Shown in pieces: positions 32,201-43,816 of a DNA stretch of 64,000 nt (position 1 is its first letter; every line of letters starts with the position of its first letter). The notes beneath the pieces were generated by a model. The model did not search any database. It was not told where the DNA came from and saw only the letters and a list, made by a program, of their open reading frames with translations. This stretch comes from Myxocyprinus asiaticus (taxonomy: Eukaryota; Chordata; Actinopteri; Cypriniformes; Catostomidae), in the NCBI RefSeq assembly GCF_019703515.2, contig NC_059372.1, forward strand, positions 26,288,431 through 26,352,430. The letters run 5' to 3'. Position numbers and translations under genes: made by a program.

Positions 32201-33120
32201 ACAACTAGCTGAACTGTGTTATGTGGACTGGCGGTGCGAGACGGGAAAACCATTGCGTGCCTCGTAGCCAGCACACCTGGCCGTCACGTAACCTCGGGGA
32301 CAAGTCGACTGCCCAAAATGGGGACAGGCCTCGTTCAGCTGGGGACCATAAGTGTCTGCGTCGGGGGGATGTCCTTTCCCAAGGGGAAGGCACCACGGAG
32401 ATCACGCCCTGCCTGAAGGGGAGGCAAACGTGTGGAAATACGTCACATGGTCTTAACGAGTCTTGTCGGCAGTGTCGCATGTGGAGAAGTCCCCATGGTA
32501 GGTCCTACCCAGAGGGGATGAAGCTCTACAAACACGCTGAACAGTGGCAGAGGGGGACTCTGCCCAAGGAAGATGTGGGTTTACCAACGGGGAAACCGTC
32601 TCATGGAAGATACATCACACATGGTTACATACAGGCAACCACAGCGCATGTGGAGCACCTACCCTAGTACAGGGCCTATTAGCACACATACTGGGCCGGC
32701 ATTGAATTTCTCTGTGAACTCATCTGCCACAGGGCTAAGGAGGAAGGACATCCAGGGTCCACGACCTCGTGAACACGGCTAGGGGGTAAAAATGCACACG
32801 TCTCCCCCTCCAGGAGGGGAAAGGCAAAAGTGGTACACCCGGCCAGTTGTCCCACAAACTTACCTGTTTGTACCTGACAACACATGGGACGAAACCAGCT
32901 CAACCCGGAGATTGTAGAACCTCGCAAATGTATTGGGTGTTGCCCAGCCCGCTGCTCAACAGATGTCTGCTAAAGAGGCGCCATTGTTCAGGGCCCAGGA
33001 GGCCGCAACACTCCTGGTAGAGTGTGCTCGTAGCCCCAAAGGGGGCGGCACGCCCTGGGCATGAAATGCCAAAGCGATGACATCAATGACCCAGTGGGCA
33101 ACCCTCTGTTTGGAGACAGC

Positions 33121-33125
33121 GCTCC
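33121..33125. repeat. Target-site duplication, left copy (GCTCC)
   Basis: It is identical to 34165-34169 and directly abuts the LTR ends. A five-base duplication is usual for LTR retrotransposons. Confidence 0.75.
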
Positions 33126-34164
33126 TGTGGCAGGGCGAAGGGTGGGGCCGGGTTGTGATTCCGCACACCCGGCCTCAAATTAGGCTGATTAAGCCAGAGA
33201 GGAATAATGCCGACCAGAGACGGCAGTGCGACAGAGAGAGTCTGGTGCCGGAATCCGGGAAGAAGGAGGGATGCGCCGTAGAAGAGTCCTCGCCATTACC
33301 ATCCACCCCAATGGAGCAGCCGTGGCCATCTGCCGGGGGACAGAGGAGCCTGGCCGCCTGAGAGCAGAGGAACGGCCGCCAACCACGAGGGGAGGAGGGG
33401 CTCCTAACCAAATTCCTGGAGAGGTCAGGGCCGCTGCCAGGGGCAGAGGAGACCCCTACCAGCAGCTGAAACGTGGCGGGGTCTGAGACTGCCAACAGCG
33501 AGCGGGGAGGGGCTCCTGGCCGACCGCCTGGAGCGGGAGGACCGCTGCCAGGGGCAGGAGACCCCTTCCGTCCACCGGAACACGGCAGGGCATACCATCC
33601 GCCAGGGGCCCGAGGACTGCCTCCGATCTGCCCGGAGAGGTGCGGCTGTCCTCCACTAGAGGGTGGAGGAGTGGCCGAGGACCAGGCTATGACGTATTGG
33701 AGAACTGGCGAGTAAATTTTTTTTACCACTGCCGCTCCACGTTGGCCTTTCCCTCTCTTTTTAAATATTATTATTATTATATTAAGTTGGTATCATCGGC
33801 CATTACGGTGTGTATGTACCGTGTTTTTTTATTGTTGTTTCCCTCCCCTTGTCACCCTCCCAGATACAGGAAGGCGGATGTACGTCATGCCGGGGGCTCC
33901 CCGGCCTGAGAGAACGAGGGAGGAATGTGGCAGGGCGGAGGGCGGGGCCAGGTCGTGATTCCGCACACCTGGCCCCTAATTAGGCTGATTAAGCCCAAGA
34001 GGGATAAGGCCGACCGGAGATGGCAGTGCAACAGAGAGAGAGTTACGGATAGCTGTCCGACACCTGTGAGTGTGTTTGTCTTTTTGGTTAAGTTTATCAT
34101 TAAATTTATCATTTATATTATCAAGCCGGTTCTCGCCTCCTCCTTTCCATTGAACTGTGTTACA
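33126..34164 (+). mobile_element. Small non-autonomous LTR retrotransposon inside the DIRS element
   Basis: It starts TGTGGCAGGG and ends TGTTACA, flanked by the 5-bp direct repeat GCTCC at 33121-33125 and 34165-34169. A complete LTR is at 33926-34164. The 5' LTR is shortened: 33126-33240 matches, then the sequence switches to TGGTGCCGGAATCCGGG, which resembles a tRNA primer-binding site. A purine-rich tract (GAACGAGGGAGGAA) sits immediately before the 3' LTR. The interior (about 0.7 kb) is GC-rich with imperfect repeats and no gag or pol. Orientation is set by these signals. Confidence 0.8.
33926..34164 (+). repeat. 3' LTR (239 bases) of the small LTR element
   Basis: It is bounded by TG at 33926 and CA at 34164. 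The first about 115 bases match 33126-33240, the shortened 5' LTR. Confidence 0.8.
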
Positions 34165-35013
34165 GCTCCCTTTCCGCTGTCCTCCAAAGCAGACAAAGAG
34201 CTGCTCAGAGCGTATAAAGCACTGCGTGCAAATAGATAACAGTCCAAATAGATGCACAAAGCATGCACCGGACACAGCAATGACAAGTCTGTGTCTGCCT
34301 CCTCCTGGGGCAGCTCGTGAAGGTTCACCACCTGATCCTGAAACGGGGTCGTGGGAACCTTGGGCACATAGCCCAGTCAGGGTCACGTGAGAATATTCCG
34401 AACTCCAGGCAAGTGTCACTGACAGAGAATGCCTGCAGGTCCCCTACCCTCTTGATGGACGTGAGCGCAGTCATAAGGGCAGTCTTCAAAGAGACTGTCT
34501 TTAGCTCAGCTGATTCCAGGGGCTCAAACGGGGCTCCCCGCAGGCCTCGCAGGACCACGGAGAGATCCCATGAGGGAATGAGGTGCAGTCTGGGAGGATT
34601 CAGCCTCCTCGCGCCTCTAAGGAACATGATGATCATGTTGTGCTTCCCAAGAGACCTACCGTCAACTGCATCGTGGTGCGCTGCAATAGCAGCCACGTAC
34701 ACCTTCAAGGTGGAGGGGGACATCCACCCCTCCAGCCTCTCCTGCAGGAAGGAAAGCACCAACCCGACTGCGCATCTCTGGGGGTCTTCGCATCGGGAAG
34801 AACACCACTTAGCGAACAGACGCCACTTCAAGGCATACAGGCGCCTCGTAGAGGGAGCCTTAGCCTAAGTGATCGTGTCTACCACCGCAGGCAGTAGACC
34901 ACTTAGGTCTTCCGTGTCCTGTCCGAGGGCCAGGCCTGGAGATTCCAGAGGTCTGGTCACGGGTGCCAGATGGTGCCCCGTCCCTGAGAGAGGAGATCCC
35001 TCCTCAGGGGAAT

Positions 35014-36262
35014 TCACCAGGGAGGGGCTGTTGCGAGGAGTGTGAGGTCCAAGAACCAAGTCTGGGTGGGCCAGTAGGGTGCTACTAGGATGCTTCCACA
35101 GGCAGCAGCGTTCTCGCCCTTCACTGAGGTAAAACGGACGCCGCTGAACCCAGGCGGGTGCCTGGCAAACTGAATCGCATAGCCGAGTCGGATGGTCCTG
35201 GTCAGCCATCGCGACGGGATGGGGAGCGCAAGCCACGCCTCCAAGCTCCGGGCGAGGGGGACCAAGGGGACAATCATGTCGAACATGTTGAGGGGGCTCA
35301 AACTCCAAGCTTGTGGCCGTGCTGAGTCTGGGGTCATCGAAGCACTTACCTGGCTCTGAGTACCCACCATAGAACAAGTCAGCGATGGGGGAGGAGGGGA
35401 ACCTTCCTCATAATCCGCACAACCGCCCGGCTTGGGTGTGTTTGTGCCGCAGCTGGGCGTGAGGGGGGGGCCTGCCTCTGCAGCACCATGCCTGCCGTAA
35501 AAGTGCGGTGTCCAGCGATCGTGATAACGATGGCCGTAAACACTGGGTGTGTGACCCAGGGAATGAGGAAACTGCTCTTTTTCTGAAAATGTGGGTACCG
35601 CAGCCCCTCGGGCATGCAGCGAAATCAAAAGAAAAGGCAACAAAAGATTCTCCTCCCAGCCCTCCACCGGGGGATGGAGTGGTCTGCTTACCACCTCCAG
35701 GCCTGTAGCGGGTCTCCACGTCCCTGGGTCACCCATCTCAGGGGCGCTTAGAAGCCTTCCTCGGGTTCTTGGCAGCGGGCCGTGAGACGGGGGGCATCTG
35801 CTTCCTGCAGGGGGGGCTCTATGCCAGGGCCGGGCTGCTGGCCTGGGCTGCGGTGGAGCCTGTGCCGTTTCCTCAGGGGGATGCCCCTGGCGACGAGCAG
35901 ACGGGGTGCGGGATCTTGATCCGCACCAGGGCAGGATATGCTGGATGGCCTCTGTCTGCTTCTTAACCACCGAGAACTGCTGTGCAAAGTCCTCGATGGT
36001 GTCACTGAATAAGTCAACCTGGGAGACAGGGGCGTCAAGGAACCGTCCCTCTGACGAAGGAAAGCCGCGACCGCAACATTGCCATGGTCATGTTCTCGCA
36101 GTGAGGACATGACCCGTCCATGAACATTGCCTCCACGTGGGCAGTGCCCAAGCACTTGAGACAGCGATCATGGCCGTCAGAAGCGGAGAGGTAACGACTG
36201 CAACCAGGAATTAAACACAGATGGAAAGTCATCTTTAAAAAGACGCTCTCCGTCAGTGCCAC
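35014..36262 (-). pseudogene. DIRS gag and RT-start remnant
   Basis: The segment LCLIPGCSRYLSASDGHDRC is followed by LKCLGTAHVEAMF; this is the Cys/His-rich gag start, also present in the first DIRS copy. A frame change leads to a 318-codon ORF with VVKKQTEAIQHILP-type gag C-terminus. After a proline-rich stretch it gives RT N-terminal sequence (WLTRTIRLGYAIQFARHPPG, FSGVRFTSVK). It then jumps directly to an RNase H-type end (VAPYWPTQTWFLDLTLLA). The RT catalytic core is absent, so this copy cannot encode a functional polymerase. Confidence 0.7.
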
Positions 36263-36464
36263 TCTTTTAGGATAAAATATACTCTTTTATTGCAAGAATA
36301 TATACTCTTTTAGACTGTTGAAGCACCCAGGGGCGTTCTCTTCACTCAACCAGTGCACGAGGTGCAGAAACCGCTGTAATGCGCCATAAATCCAACAGCT
36401 TTCTTAGAGGTGAATGGAACGGCAGAGGGATTCAGCTCGCTGAACACAACTCTGAAGAAAATAT

Positions 36465-36616
36465 CTGAATGAGTGGTTGCAAGCCAGCTCTTTTATACCC
36501 ATATGTCCTGGGGAGTGGCATGCAAATTCCACTCGCCAATTCCCATTGGCCTTTTCTCAAAGATCAGAGGTGTTTGGGGCTCCCAAGGGTGACCCCTAGT
36601 GTCACTACATCGACAC
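36465..36616 (-). repeat. Inverted terminal repeat of the second DIRS element
   Basis: It is complementary to 31869-32015. On the element's sense (minus) strand it contains the TATAAAAG box, so this is the promoter-bearing 5' end. Confidence 0.8.
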
Positions 36617-37179
36617 AATGTCGAGTGAGTGACAGATAGGGAACTGTTTTTTTATTTATTACATTTTTTTTTTTTTTTTTTTTTACCCTTTTTCGATATG
36701 CAGCTTACGAACGTATGATTGTTATGCTATTGCACTGTTTATCTTAAATTCTGTTGATTGGCACATTATTGTTGTCCACCTTTTTCTTTCAATATGGGGG
36801 TTCTTATTTTGGTCTTAAGGATTGAGGAATGAATGAAGTAAGGTGGAAGTAGGGAAGTGTATGGAAGATTTGGTTAAAGTTCTAAACTTTGTGTTAAACT
36901 TTGTTCTGGGGTGTGCAGTGTTTATTGGGGTTTGGGTTTACCTGATGGGAGGGTTGTTGGGGATGTTTTTTGGGGCACATTTAGCTGACAATTTTTTTTA
37001 TTATTATTAATTTTCTCACATGTGCAGCACTTTTTTTATGCTTATATGTGGCCTTTTTTTCCTCTGGAGTTACACCTCTGGGCTGACTTTAAGAGCAGAC
37101 AGTTTATACTGGATCTTCTAGGTAGGAGGAGTGGATCCAGGTTTCCTAACTTGCACATAGAGCTTTGACATTGATCCTA

Positions 37180-40100
37180 ATGGGTAGTGATTTAAGATTT
37201 GTGAGTTGGAACGTTAAGGGCTTAAACCATTCAGTGAAGAGAAACCCGAGTTCTCTCTCATCTTAAGCAGATTAAAATAGGGGTGGTCTTTCTGCAAGAA
37301 ACCCACTTACGCTGTATGGATCACTCACGTCTCACTCGAGGGTGGGCGGGGCAGTCCTTCCACTCATTCTTTCAGGCCAAGGCAAGAGGGGTAGCCATCT
37401 TGATTGATAAGCGTATACCTTTCACACCAACCAATGTCATATCAGACAAGAATAGGCATTATATAATAGTTGCAGGTAAATTATGCAATACTAACGTAAC
37501 CCTGGCAAATTTTTATGCCCCAAATATCGATGATTTTAGCTTTTTATGAAAATGGTGAGAAAGGGGGGCCTGGGTAGCTCAGCAAGTAAAGACGCTGACT
37601 ACCACACCTGGAGTCACAAGTTCAAATCCAGGGTGTGCTGAGTGACTTCAATCAGGCTTCTTAAGCAACCAATTGGCCCGGTTGCTAGGGTGGGTAGAGT
37701 CGCGTTGGGTTAACCTCCTTGTGGTCATTTATTGTGGTTCTAGCTCTCGGTGGGGCACATGGTGAGTTGTGCATGGATGCCACAGAGAATAGCGTGAAGC
37801 CTCCACACGCTAGGTCTCCACGGTAATGCGCTCAACAAGCCATGTGATAAAATGAGCAGATTGATGGTCTCAGACGTGGAGGCAACTGAGATTCGTCCTC
37901 CACCACCCGGATTGAGTCACTACGCCACCATGAGGACTTAGAGCACATTGGGAATTGGGCATTCTTAATTAAGGAGAAAAGGGGAGAAAAATCCCCCCCC
38001 CCCCCAAAAAAAAAAAAATTTGGTGAGAAAGCAGGGAAGTTTTTAGCCAGTCAGTTACACGGGATCTGAACTAAACAAATTATAAGTGGGCTTCACCTAG
38101 ATAATGGGGAGATCACAACAGATCACAGTGCAATCAGTGACAGGTTCAGGGAATTTTACTCTACATTGTGTGCTTCAGACTCCGCTTCTAAGCAGGAAGC
38201 CATGGAAGAGTTTTTTAAGGCCACCTTAATATACCTACTTTAACTTCTGAATTTCAAACTCGTTTGGAGGAACCAATCTCTCAAGAGGAAGTGGTAGCTT
38301 CCTTGCAATCAGGGAAATCTCCAAGACCTGATGATTTTCCATCAGAGTTCTTTAAAAAAATTCTGCGCAGCTTACCCCTCATTTGACTTCCGTCTTTTCT
38401 GAATCTTTTAGGACTGAGGCTCTTCCCCCAATGCTGAACCAAGCTTATATTTCTTTATTACTCAAAAAGGACAAAGATACCCTGGATTGTGCCTCATATA
38501 GGCCTATTTTTTTGCTTAATTGTGAAGTCCTTGCCAAAGTGCTAGCCTCTAGGCTTGAATATGCCCTTCCCACTGTTGTTTCCCCTGATCAAATTGGGTT
38601 TATAAAGAGCCGCCAGTCCTTCTTCAATGTCCGCTGTTTATTCAATGTTATTTATTGTCAACAACCGGTTATTCCCAAGTGTGTAGTCTCCTTAGATGCC
38701 GAGAAGGCCTTTGACAGGTTGGAGTGGGAGTATCTTTTTTTAGTTCTGGAGGAATTTGGATTTAGTCCAGTTTTTAAATCCTGGACTAAGCTATTGTACA
38801 GGGCTCCCTCTGCAGTGGTTGCTACCAACAATCAATACTCAAAACCATTTGATTTTCACCACGGGACTCGACAGGGTTGCCCTTTGAGCCTGTTATCATT
38901 CGCTTTAGCCATTGAGCCTTTGGCAATTGCTTTACGTGGCAGTCAGCAGATCACTGGAATAACTCACGGAGGTGTTGAGCATAGGGTGGCTCTTTATGCA
39001 GACGACCTACTACTTTTGTTACTAGCCCACAGACTTCTTTGCTTACAGCTTTATCCTTGCTTGAACGCTTTGGTCAGTTTTCTGGATACAAACTTAATCT
39101 GAACAAGAGTGACATTTTCCCCATTTAAATATACCATTAAAGTTAGTGAAAAGTAAATTCACCTATCACGGTGTGTTACATGCCATTATAAACACCTTTT
39201 CAAACATAATTTTGTTAAACTTTTCGAACAGATTAAACAAGATCTTTCTAAGTGGTCCCCCCTAAAAAAAAATTCTAATTGAACATATTAATTCTATTAA
39301 AATGACAGTGCTTCCTAAATTTCTTTACCTCTTCCAGAGTCTGTCTATATTTATTCCCTTGTCTTTCTTTAGATCTTTGGATTCTACTATTTCTTCTTAT
39401 ATTTGGAATGGTAAGCATCCCCGCCTATGTAAACGTTTCTCCAGAGGCCTAAATGTAGTGGTGGTATGGCCCTACCCGACTTTAAATTTTACTATTGGGC
39501 AGCTAATATACGAAATATGCTGTACTGGTGGCATTATCACCAGCTACCTAACAGTCCATCCTGGGTTGTAATGGAAACATGTGCTCACAAACCAATCTCT
39601 CTTCCAGCACTTCTCACTGTTGCAATACCATTGACATCCCATACACCTGTCAACTGTCCGGTAGTGAAACACTCACTGAGGATTTGGGCTCAGTTTAGGA
39701 AAACATTCAGCTTCCGAGACCCTTCTCTTTTGAGCCCCATTGCCCGTAATCACCTCTTTCAACCGTCGATACAGGATGGAACATTTCAGGGTTGGCACGG
39801 TAAAGGGTTCAAATGCTTTAAAGACCTATTTATTGAAAACACATTTGCTTCTTTTGAACAATTATCACAACAGTTCAGTCTTCCCAAATCAGACTTTTTC
39901 AGATTTCTGCAAGTCAGACATTACATTAGGTCGCTTATATCAGAATTTCCATCGCTACCCCCTGAGAACCCTTTAGATAGTTTTCTTTTGCATGATGCAT
40001 TAGCCAAAGGTTCAGTTTCTACCATCCATAATCTAATAGCAGGCTGGGCATCCTCCTCTTTACTCAGTCTTAAGAGGACATGGGAGGAAGATCTTGGTAG

Positions 40101-40600
40101 ACCATTTTCAGAAGATACATGGGACAGTGTCCTCAGGCTGGTCCATTCTTCATCAATGTGTGCTCGGCACTCACTTATCCAATTCAAAATAGTACACAGA
40201 GCCCATATGTCCAAAGTTAAATTATCATAACATTTTCCTGGAACTAGTCCCTTATGCAACAGGTGTAATTGCGCAGAAGGCTCATTAATCCACACGTTTT
40301 GGACATGCCCTGAGTTAGAGCGCTACTGGCGATCTGTATTTGAGACTCTTTCAACAGTTTTCCTGCACAGGTCTGGTATCATTGTTTGGAGTTGCCCCAC
40401 AGCAGTCATGTTTATCAGAGCCTATGACTACAGTCCTCGCTTTTACTTCTTTGTTAGCATGCAGAGTAATACTATTAAAGTGAAGGGAAGCTGCTCCGCC
40501 CACCCACATCCAATGGATCAGAGATGTAATGTCATGCCTCCACCTTGAGAAGATTAGATACTCTTTAAGTAATAAAATTCTTTAGGATCTGGTGCCCATT
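37180..40600 (+). pseudogene. L1 ORF2 (endonuclease and reverse transcriptase), broken
   Basis: It starts MGSDLRFVSWNVKGLNHSVK (endonuclease motif with the conserved N). A frame change gives VFLQETHLRCMDHSRLTRGW and LANFYAPNIDDFSF. The SINE at 37564-38020 follows, and much of the endonuclease and linker is missing. After it come SGLHLDNGEITTDHSAISDR, KSPRPDDFPSEF-like residues and the reverse transcriptase. RT motifs include SYRPIFLLNCEVLAKVLASR, VVSLDAEKAFDRLEW, GTRQGCPLS and YADDLLL with both aspartates. The C-terminal part runs through IWAQFRKTFSF to a CNRCNCAEGSLIHTFWTCP zinc-knuckle-like motif near 40260-40315. Several stops and frameshifts are present. Confidence 0.8.
37564..38020 (+). 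mobile_element. tRNA-derived SINE inserted in L1 ORF2
   Basis: The head CCTGGGTAGCTCAGCAAGT is an RNA polymerase III A-box region, and AAGTTCAAATCC is a B box. The body contains CAATTGGCCCGGTTGCTAGG and CCACCCGGATTGAG, and the tail is C-run then A-run. The 11-bp direct repeat TGGTGAGAAAG flanks it at 37553-37563 and 38021-38031. The family resembles cyprinid tRNA SINEs (possibly HAmo/V-SINE type), from memory. Confidence 0.85.
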
Positions 40601-40999
40601 TTTTGATCATTTCGAATGTTCCAAATAATGCCTGGTTACTGATCGAGCTTGGGTCTGTTAAACTCCAAATGGATGTCAAATCGTTCTTATCTTGCACATG
40701 TGAATATGCAGTTACATGTATAAATGTGCATGTTTGTCTGTATTTATGTCTGTGCACATATGTTTATATATAATTATATGAACTGCTTCAAAAGTATCTT
40801 GCTGACTCTTTATATGTTCATATTTACTGTAGTTCATTGTAGTGTCTTAAAACTAATAACCCATCATCTGCTGCTGAGATTTTTTTTTTTTTCATATGGC
40901 ATTGCAAGCAGCACATGTTCTCCTTTCTTGATTTGTATCTAGGTGTTTGTATTTAGGAAAATAAAGTGGCTTAGGACAAGGAAATGTACATTTACAATT

Positions 41000-42810
41000 G
41001 TGTGCTTTACCTTGCATGATATAAGATCTCAGTATGTATTACAATTCATTTCCAGTCAAATCAATATATCATGTCCATTTATTTGGTAAGTAGTAATTTT
41101 ATTTAATTTGATATATTATTAACGTTTAGCCCCACTAGTCTCATAGAATGAATGTTACTATTACTACATTTTTGCAAACTGAGTTTTACGTGTCGCTTTC
41201 TCAGACAGAAAAATTCTAATTGGATTATTTATGAAAACTGGGACAGATAATGGACAATGTTGCTTTGTGTCACAGCGAATAATATGAAAATAATTCTAGT
41301 TTTCTGTTTAGCATTCCAGTTTTGATGAAACACCAGGGGCCTATATTATTTTAATACTACTGAAGGAGTCAGTTTTGTAAAATAATTTTGAATTGTTTTT
41401 CTGAATAAACATGATATATCAGATAAAGATTGCATGAAAAGAGAATTGTACTGTAAAAAAATACATGGATTTTGTGAAAGTTTAGCTGAACTGAAAGTGT
41501 CAGAATAAACACCTTGATATTTTTTTAACACTGATATCATGTTTTTATGTGTATAAATTATGTGTAAATATTCCCAACACTCTGACAGTGCAGTCTCTGC
41601 ATGGTATACGTGACTGATAGCATATTTCTAAAATATCTAAAATAAGTGTCTTTTTAAACTATAAAAATGGTTGATAAAGACACGACTTTTGGGAGAAATT
41701 AAATAACATTTATACATTGGGTGATTTGTTCGTCATATTCATTATCATTTAAAAGCAACATAATTTAAATTACATCCACTTTATCAGCAACAAAGCACAT
41801 GAACGCAAATCACATGATATCTACCTTTGATCTCGTAGGTGGCTGATCCACTGTGTGAAGTGAGAGCTGTCTGACTTGACAGCACTTATTTCACTCCTCC
41901 TCTGACTGCTGCCACCTACTCAAAACAAGGGTTTGGCATCTCAAACGAGCCTTTTGTGAGTCAATTAATCATTTAGCCCTAGCTCCAAGTTCACTGAAGT
42001 TCAAATGTTCTTGAATTTTAGCTGGATCTCATGAGGTTGAGATATCGCACTGAAACCAGGTCTGTCAATTTATCCCTGTAGTTACATGCAATTTCAGCTC
42101 GTTCTCATTAATTGATTCAATGCTGTTATAGAATGCCACGGCTCTTCAATTTAGGAAGGTAATCTTACACTATGACCCTTGTCCCAGGATAGTATATATC
42201 TCTGTTGTACCTGCTTTGTTGAGAACAGATGTCTTACGTTTGCTGTGAGCATTTATCTGAGAAAGGAAACCTGAGCAGCATATATGGTTGCAGTATATGT
42301 CACTCTCTGATAAGGAGTAAGGGAAACATTTTAAAGCCAAAAACCTGACAGTCAATGCTGGCTTGGAATAATTTAGTTCACTCCAAGTTTCTGTTATGTT
42401 GGAGTTTTTTGAATAGTGGAGCTTGAGCTTAGGTCAAGCACAGGTACAGTTTAAGATTGTTTTTCAATATATTGCTTTACTCATTGAGCAATTGCTATGT
42501 TTATTAAATCATAGGGTTTCTAATAAGCAAGCATTCGGTGTGTTAGCTTTCACTGTACTATAGTAGCTAGTACAAGCTAGTTAGGTTTCCTCTACTTGAA
42601 TTATTTAAGTTGAGCTTACATGGCAAATTTAAGTTCAACCAAAGAGTTTAAATTTAAGGTTAAGTGCCATTAAAATGTATGAGTTAGCTTACTCAATATT
42701 TCAAGTTAAAAACAATTACCATGCATGTGTAGTACAAAATCAAAATCTGAAAGTTCTATTAACTGAAACTTGGGAGTTTATTAACTCAAAAAATTGACTT
42801 ATTAGGGTTT
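41000..42810. other. Gene-free stretch
   Basis: AT-rich sequence with no recognisable coding exon. A small inverted repeat (GTAGGTGGC at 41837, GCCACCTAC at 41911) and MITE-like sequence ending near 42819 (TTATTAGGGTTTACAGTG) are the only structures noted. Confidence 0.5.
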
Positions 42811-43075
42811 ACAGTGCAAAATAAAAGTTTTTTCAGGCATTTACCTTTTACATACAAAGTTACCACACAAAATGAGATGTTACGCAGAATATTAGTCTCA
42901 GTATCCGTTTACTTTAATTACATCTTTTGTCCATACAATGAAAGTGAATGGTGACTGAGGCTAACATTCTGCATAACATTTCCTTTTACGTTCCACAGAA
43001 GAAATGTCCGGAACATATGAGGGTGAGTAAGTGATGACAGAATTGTCATTTTTGTGTGAACTATCCCTTTAAAGA
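42810..43075. mobile_element. Half copy of the TTAA MITE family
   Basis: Only the right half is recognisable: TCCATACAATGAAAGTGAATGG and GAACTATCCCTTTAA at 43056-43072. The left end is missing or replaced. Confidence 0.5.
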
Positions 43076-43599
43076 GTGTTTAATATGTTATTCATTAATA
43101 TTGATGTCTATAATACAGTATTTCACCTGTGTTAGTTCAAACTTTCGAGGGACATGTTAGTGAAGTAACAGAAACTTTCATAATCATTTCATATTTAAAA
43201 CTGCTTTGAGTACAATGTATTTTTGAATGTGTGTGTTTTTTCCATTTCATCCTAAGGTATGTTTATGACTATACTATAATGCTATCCGTTAAAAAAAATA
43301 AATGCTTAAGGTGAAGAGGGAACTCCTTCAATGAGAGATGCCATTATAAAAAGTTAACTTGCACTAACTCCATCAGTTTCAGTTAGGCATCTCTTTCAGG
43401 TATTTTGTAAGTTTAGAGGGCAGAGGGTTGAAAGGAAAGGGGGTGTATGGTCAGAGAAAGCCAAAGCATCACTGTCCTCCCCACCGAAGCCCTTAACCAG
43501 CTCAACGCCCCCCTGAAGAATGGTTCAGTGCATTCCGTCAGCCTAGAGACCAGCTCCCCCTTTCACACAGTGGCTTTTCAGAGTGACAGCTGCATTTGA

Positions 43600-43735
43600 A
43601 TAAGAATCGCCCTCTATTCACCTCATTGCTGTGGTGACAGGAGTGGAGAGGGCGGGGGAATCGTGTACGTCCACTCTGATTGGCTTATGCCGTTCATTCT
43701 GTTTTTGTCTGGAAAGGCCAGTTTTGCCTCTAACG

Positions 43736-43740
<5 letters not shown>
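43600..43740 (+). promoter_or_regulatory. Possible promoter of a second gene
   Basis: A GC box (GAGGGCGGGGG at about 43648-43658) and an inverted CCAAT box (CTGATTGGCT at about 43675-43684) lie within 40 bases, in a patch less AT-rich than the surroundings. A donor (TTCC/GTGAGT) at 43977 and an acceptor at 47354 would link it to the exon at 47355. It has no TATA box. Confidence 0.35.

Positions 43741-43810
<70 letters not shown>
43738..43810. repeat. (TG)n microsatellite
   Basis: A TG run with one GAGTGAG interruption, within the proposed 5' UTR exon that would end at 43976. Confidence 0.95.

Positions 43811-43816
<6 letters not shown>

Larger units (their letters stand above)
32860..34831 (-). 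pseudogene. DIRS tyrosine recombinase, split by an LTR-element insertion
   Basis: The N-terminal part reads KWRLFAKWCSSRCEDPQRCA, a SAM-like domain (SPSTLKVYVAAIAAHHDAVD) and the first catalytic box (LTSIKRVGDLQAFS, arginine present). After a frame change and the LTR element (33126-34164), it resumes with KQRVAHWVIDVIALAF. It continues with the HxxR box in HSTRSVAASWAL and the tyrosine box in TFARFYNLRVELV. A TGA after SLADIC and at least one frameshift disable it. In DIRS elements this enzyme integrates the circular DNA form in place of an integrase. Confidence 0.75.
31830..36644 (-). mobile_element. DIRS-type retrotransposon, second copy, carrying an LTR element
   Basis: Inverted repeats lie at 31869-32015 and 36465-36616, and the internal complementary region at about 32096-32200. 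On the minus strand it runs: gag start (36262-36035), gag C-terminal part and RT start (35970-35014), then the recombinase (34831-32860). Deletions removed the middle of gag and most of the reverse transcriptase. The outer right end GGGAAC (36639-36644) and left end GTCCC (31830) match the junction in the internal complementary region. It lies between ORF1 and ORF2 of the host L1, with no target duplication. Confidence 0.85.
28850..40980 (+). mobile_element. L1-type LINE interrupted by three later insertions
   Basis: The pieces are 28850-29696 (5' UTR and most of ORF1), about 31325-31829 (end of ORF1 and inter-ORF region), 36645-37563 (inter-ORF region and endonuclease start) and 38021-about 40600 (reverse transcriptase and C-terminal region), with a 3' UTR-like tail to about 40980. 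The pieces read in protein order on one strand, which supports a single original copy. The insertions are the GAGTCC-rich repeat, the DIRS element and a SINE. Both ORFs are broken, and the 3' end is approximate because no clear poly(A) or target duplication was found. Confidence 0.7.

Noticed and set aside
33175..33729. 184-codon proline-rich ORF (minus) and ORFs on the plus strand
   Set aside because: GC-rich imperfect repeats inside the small LTR element leave all frames open; no Gag motifs seen.
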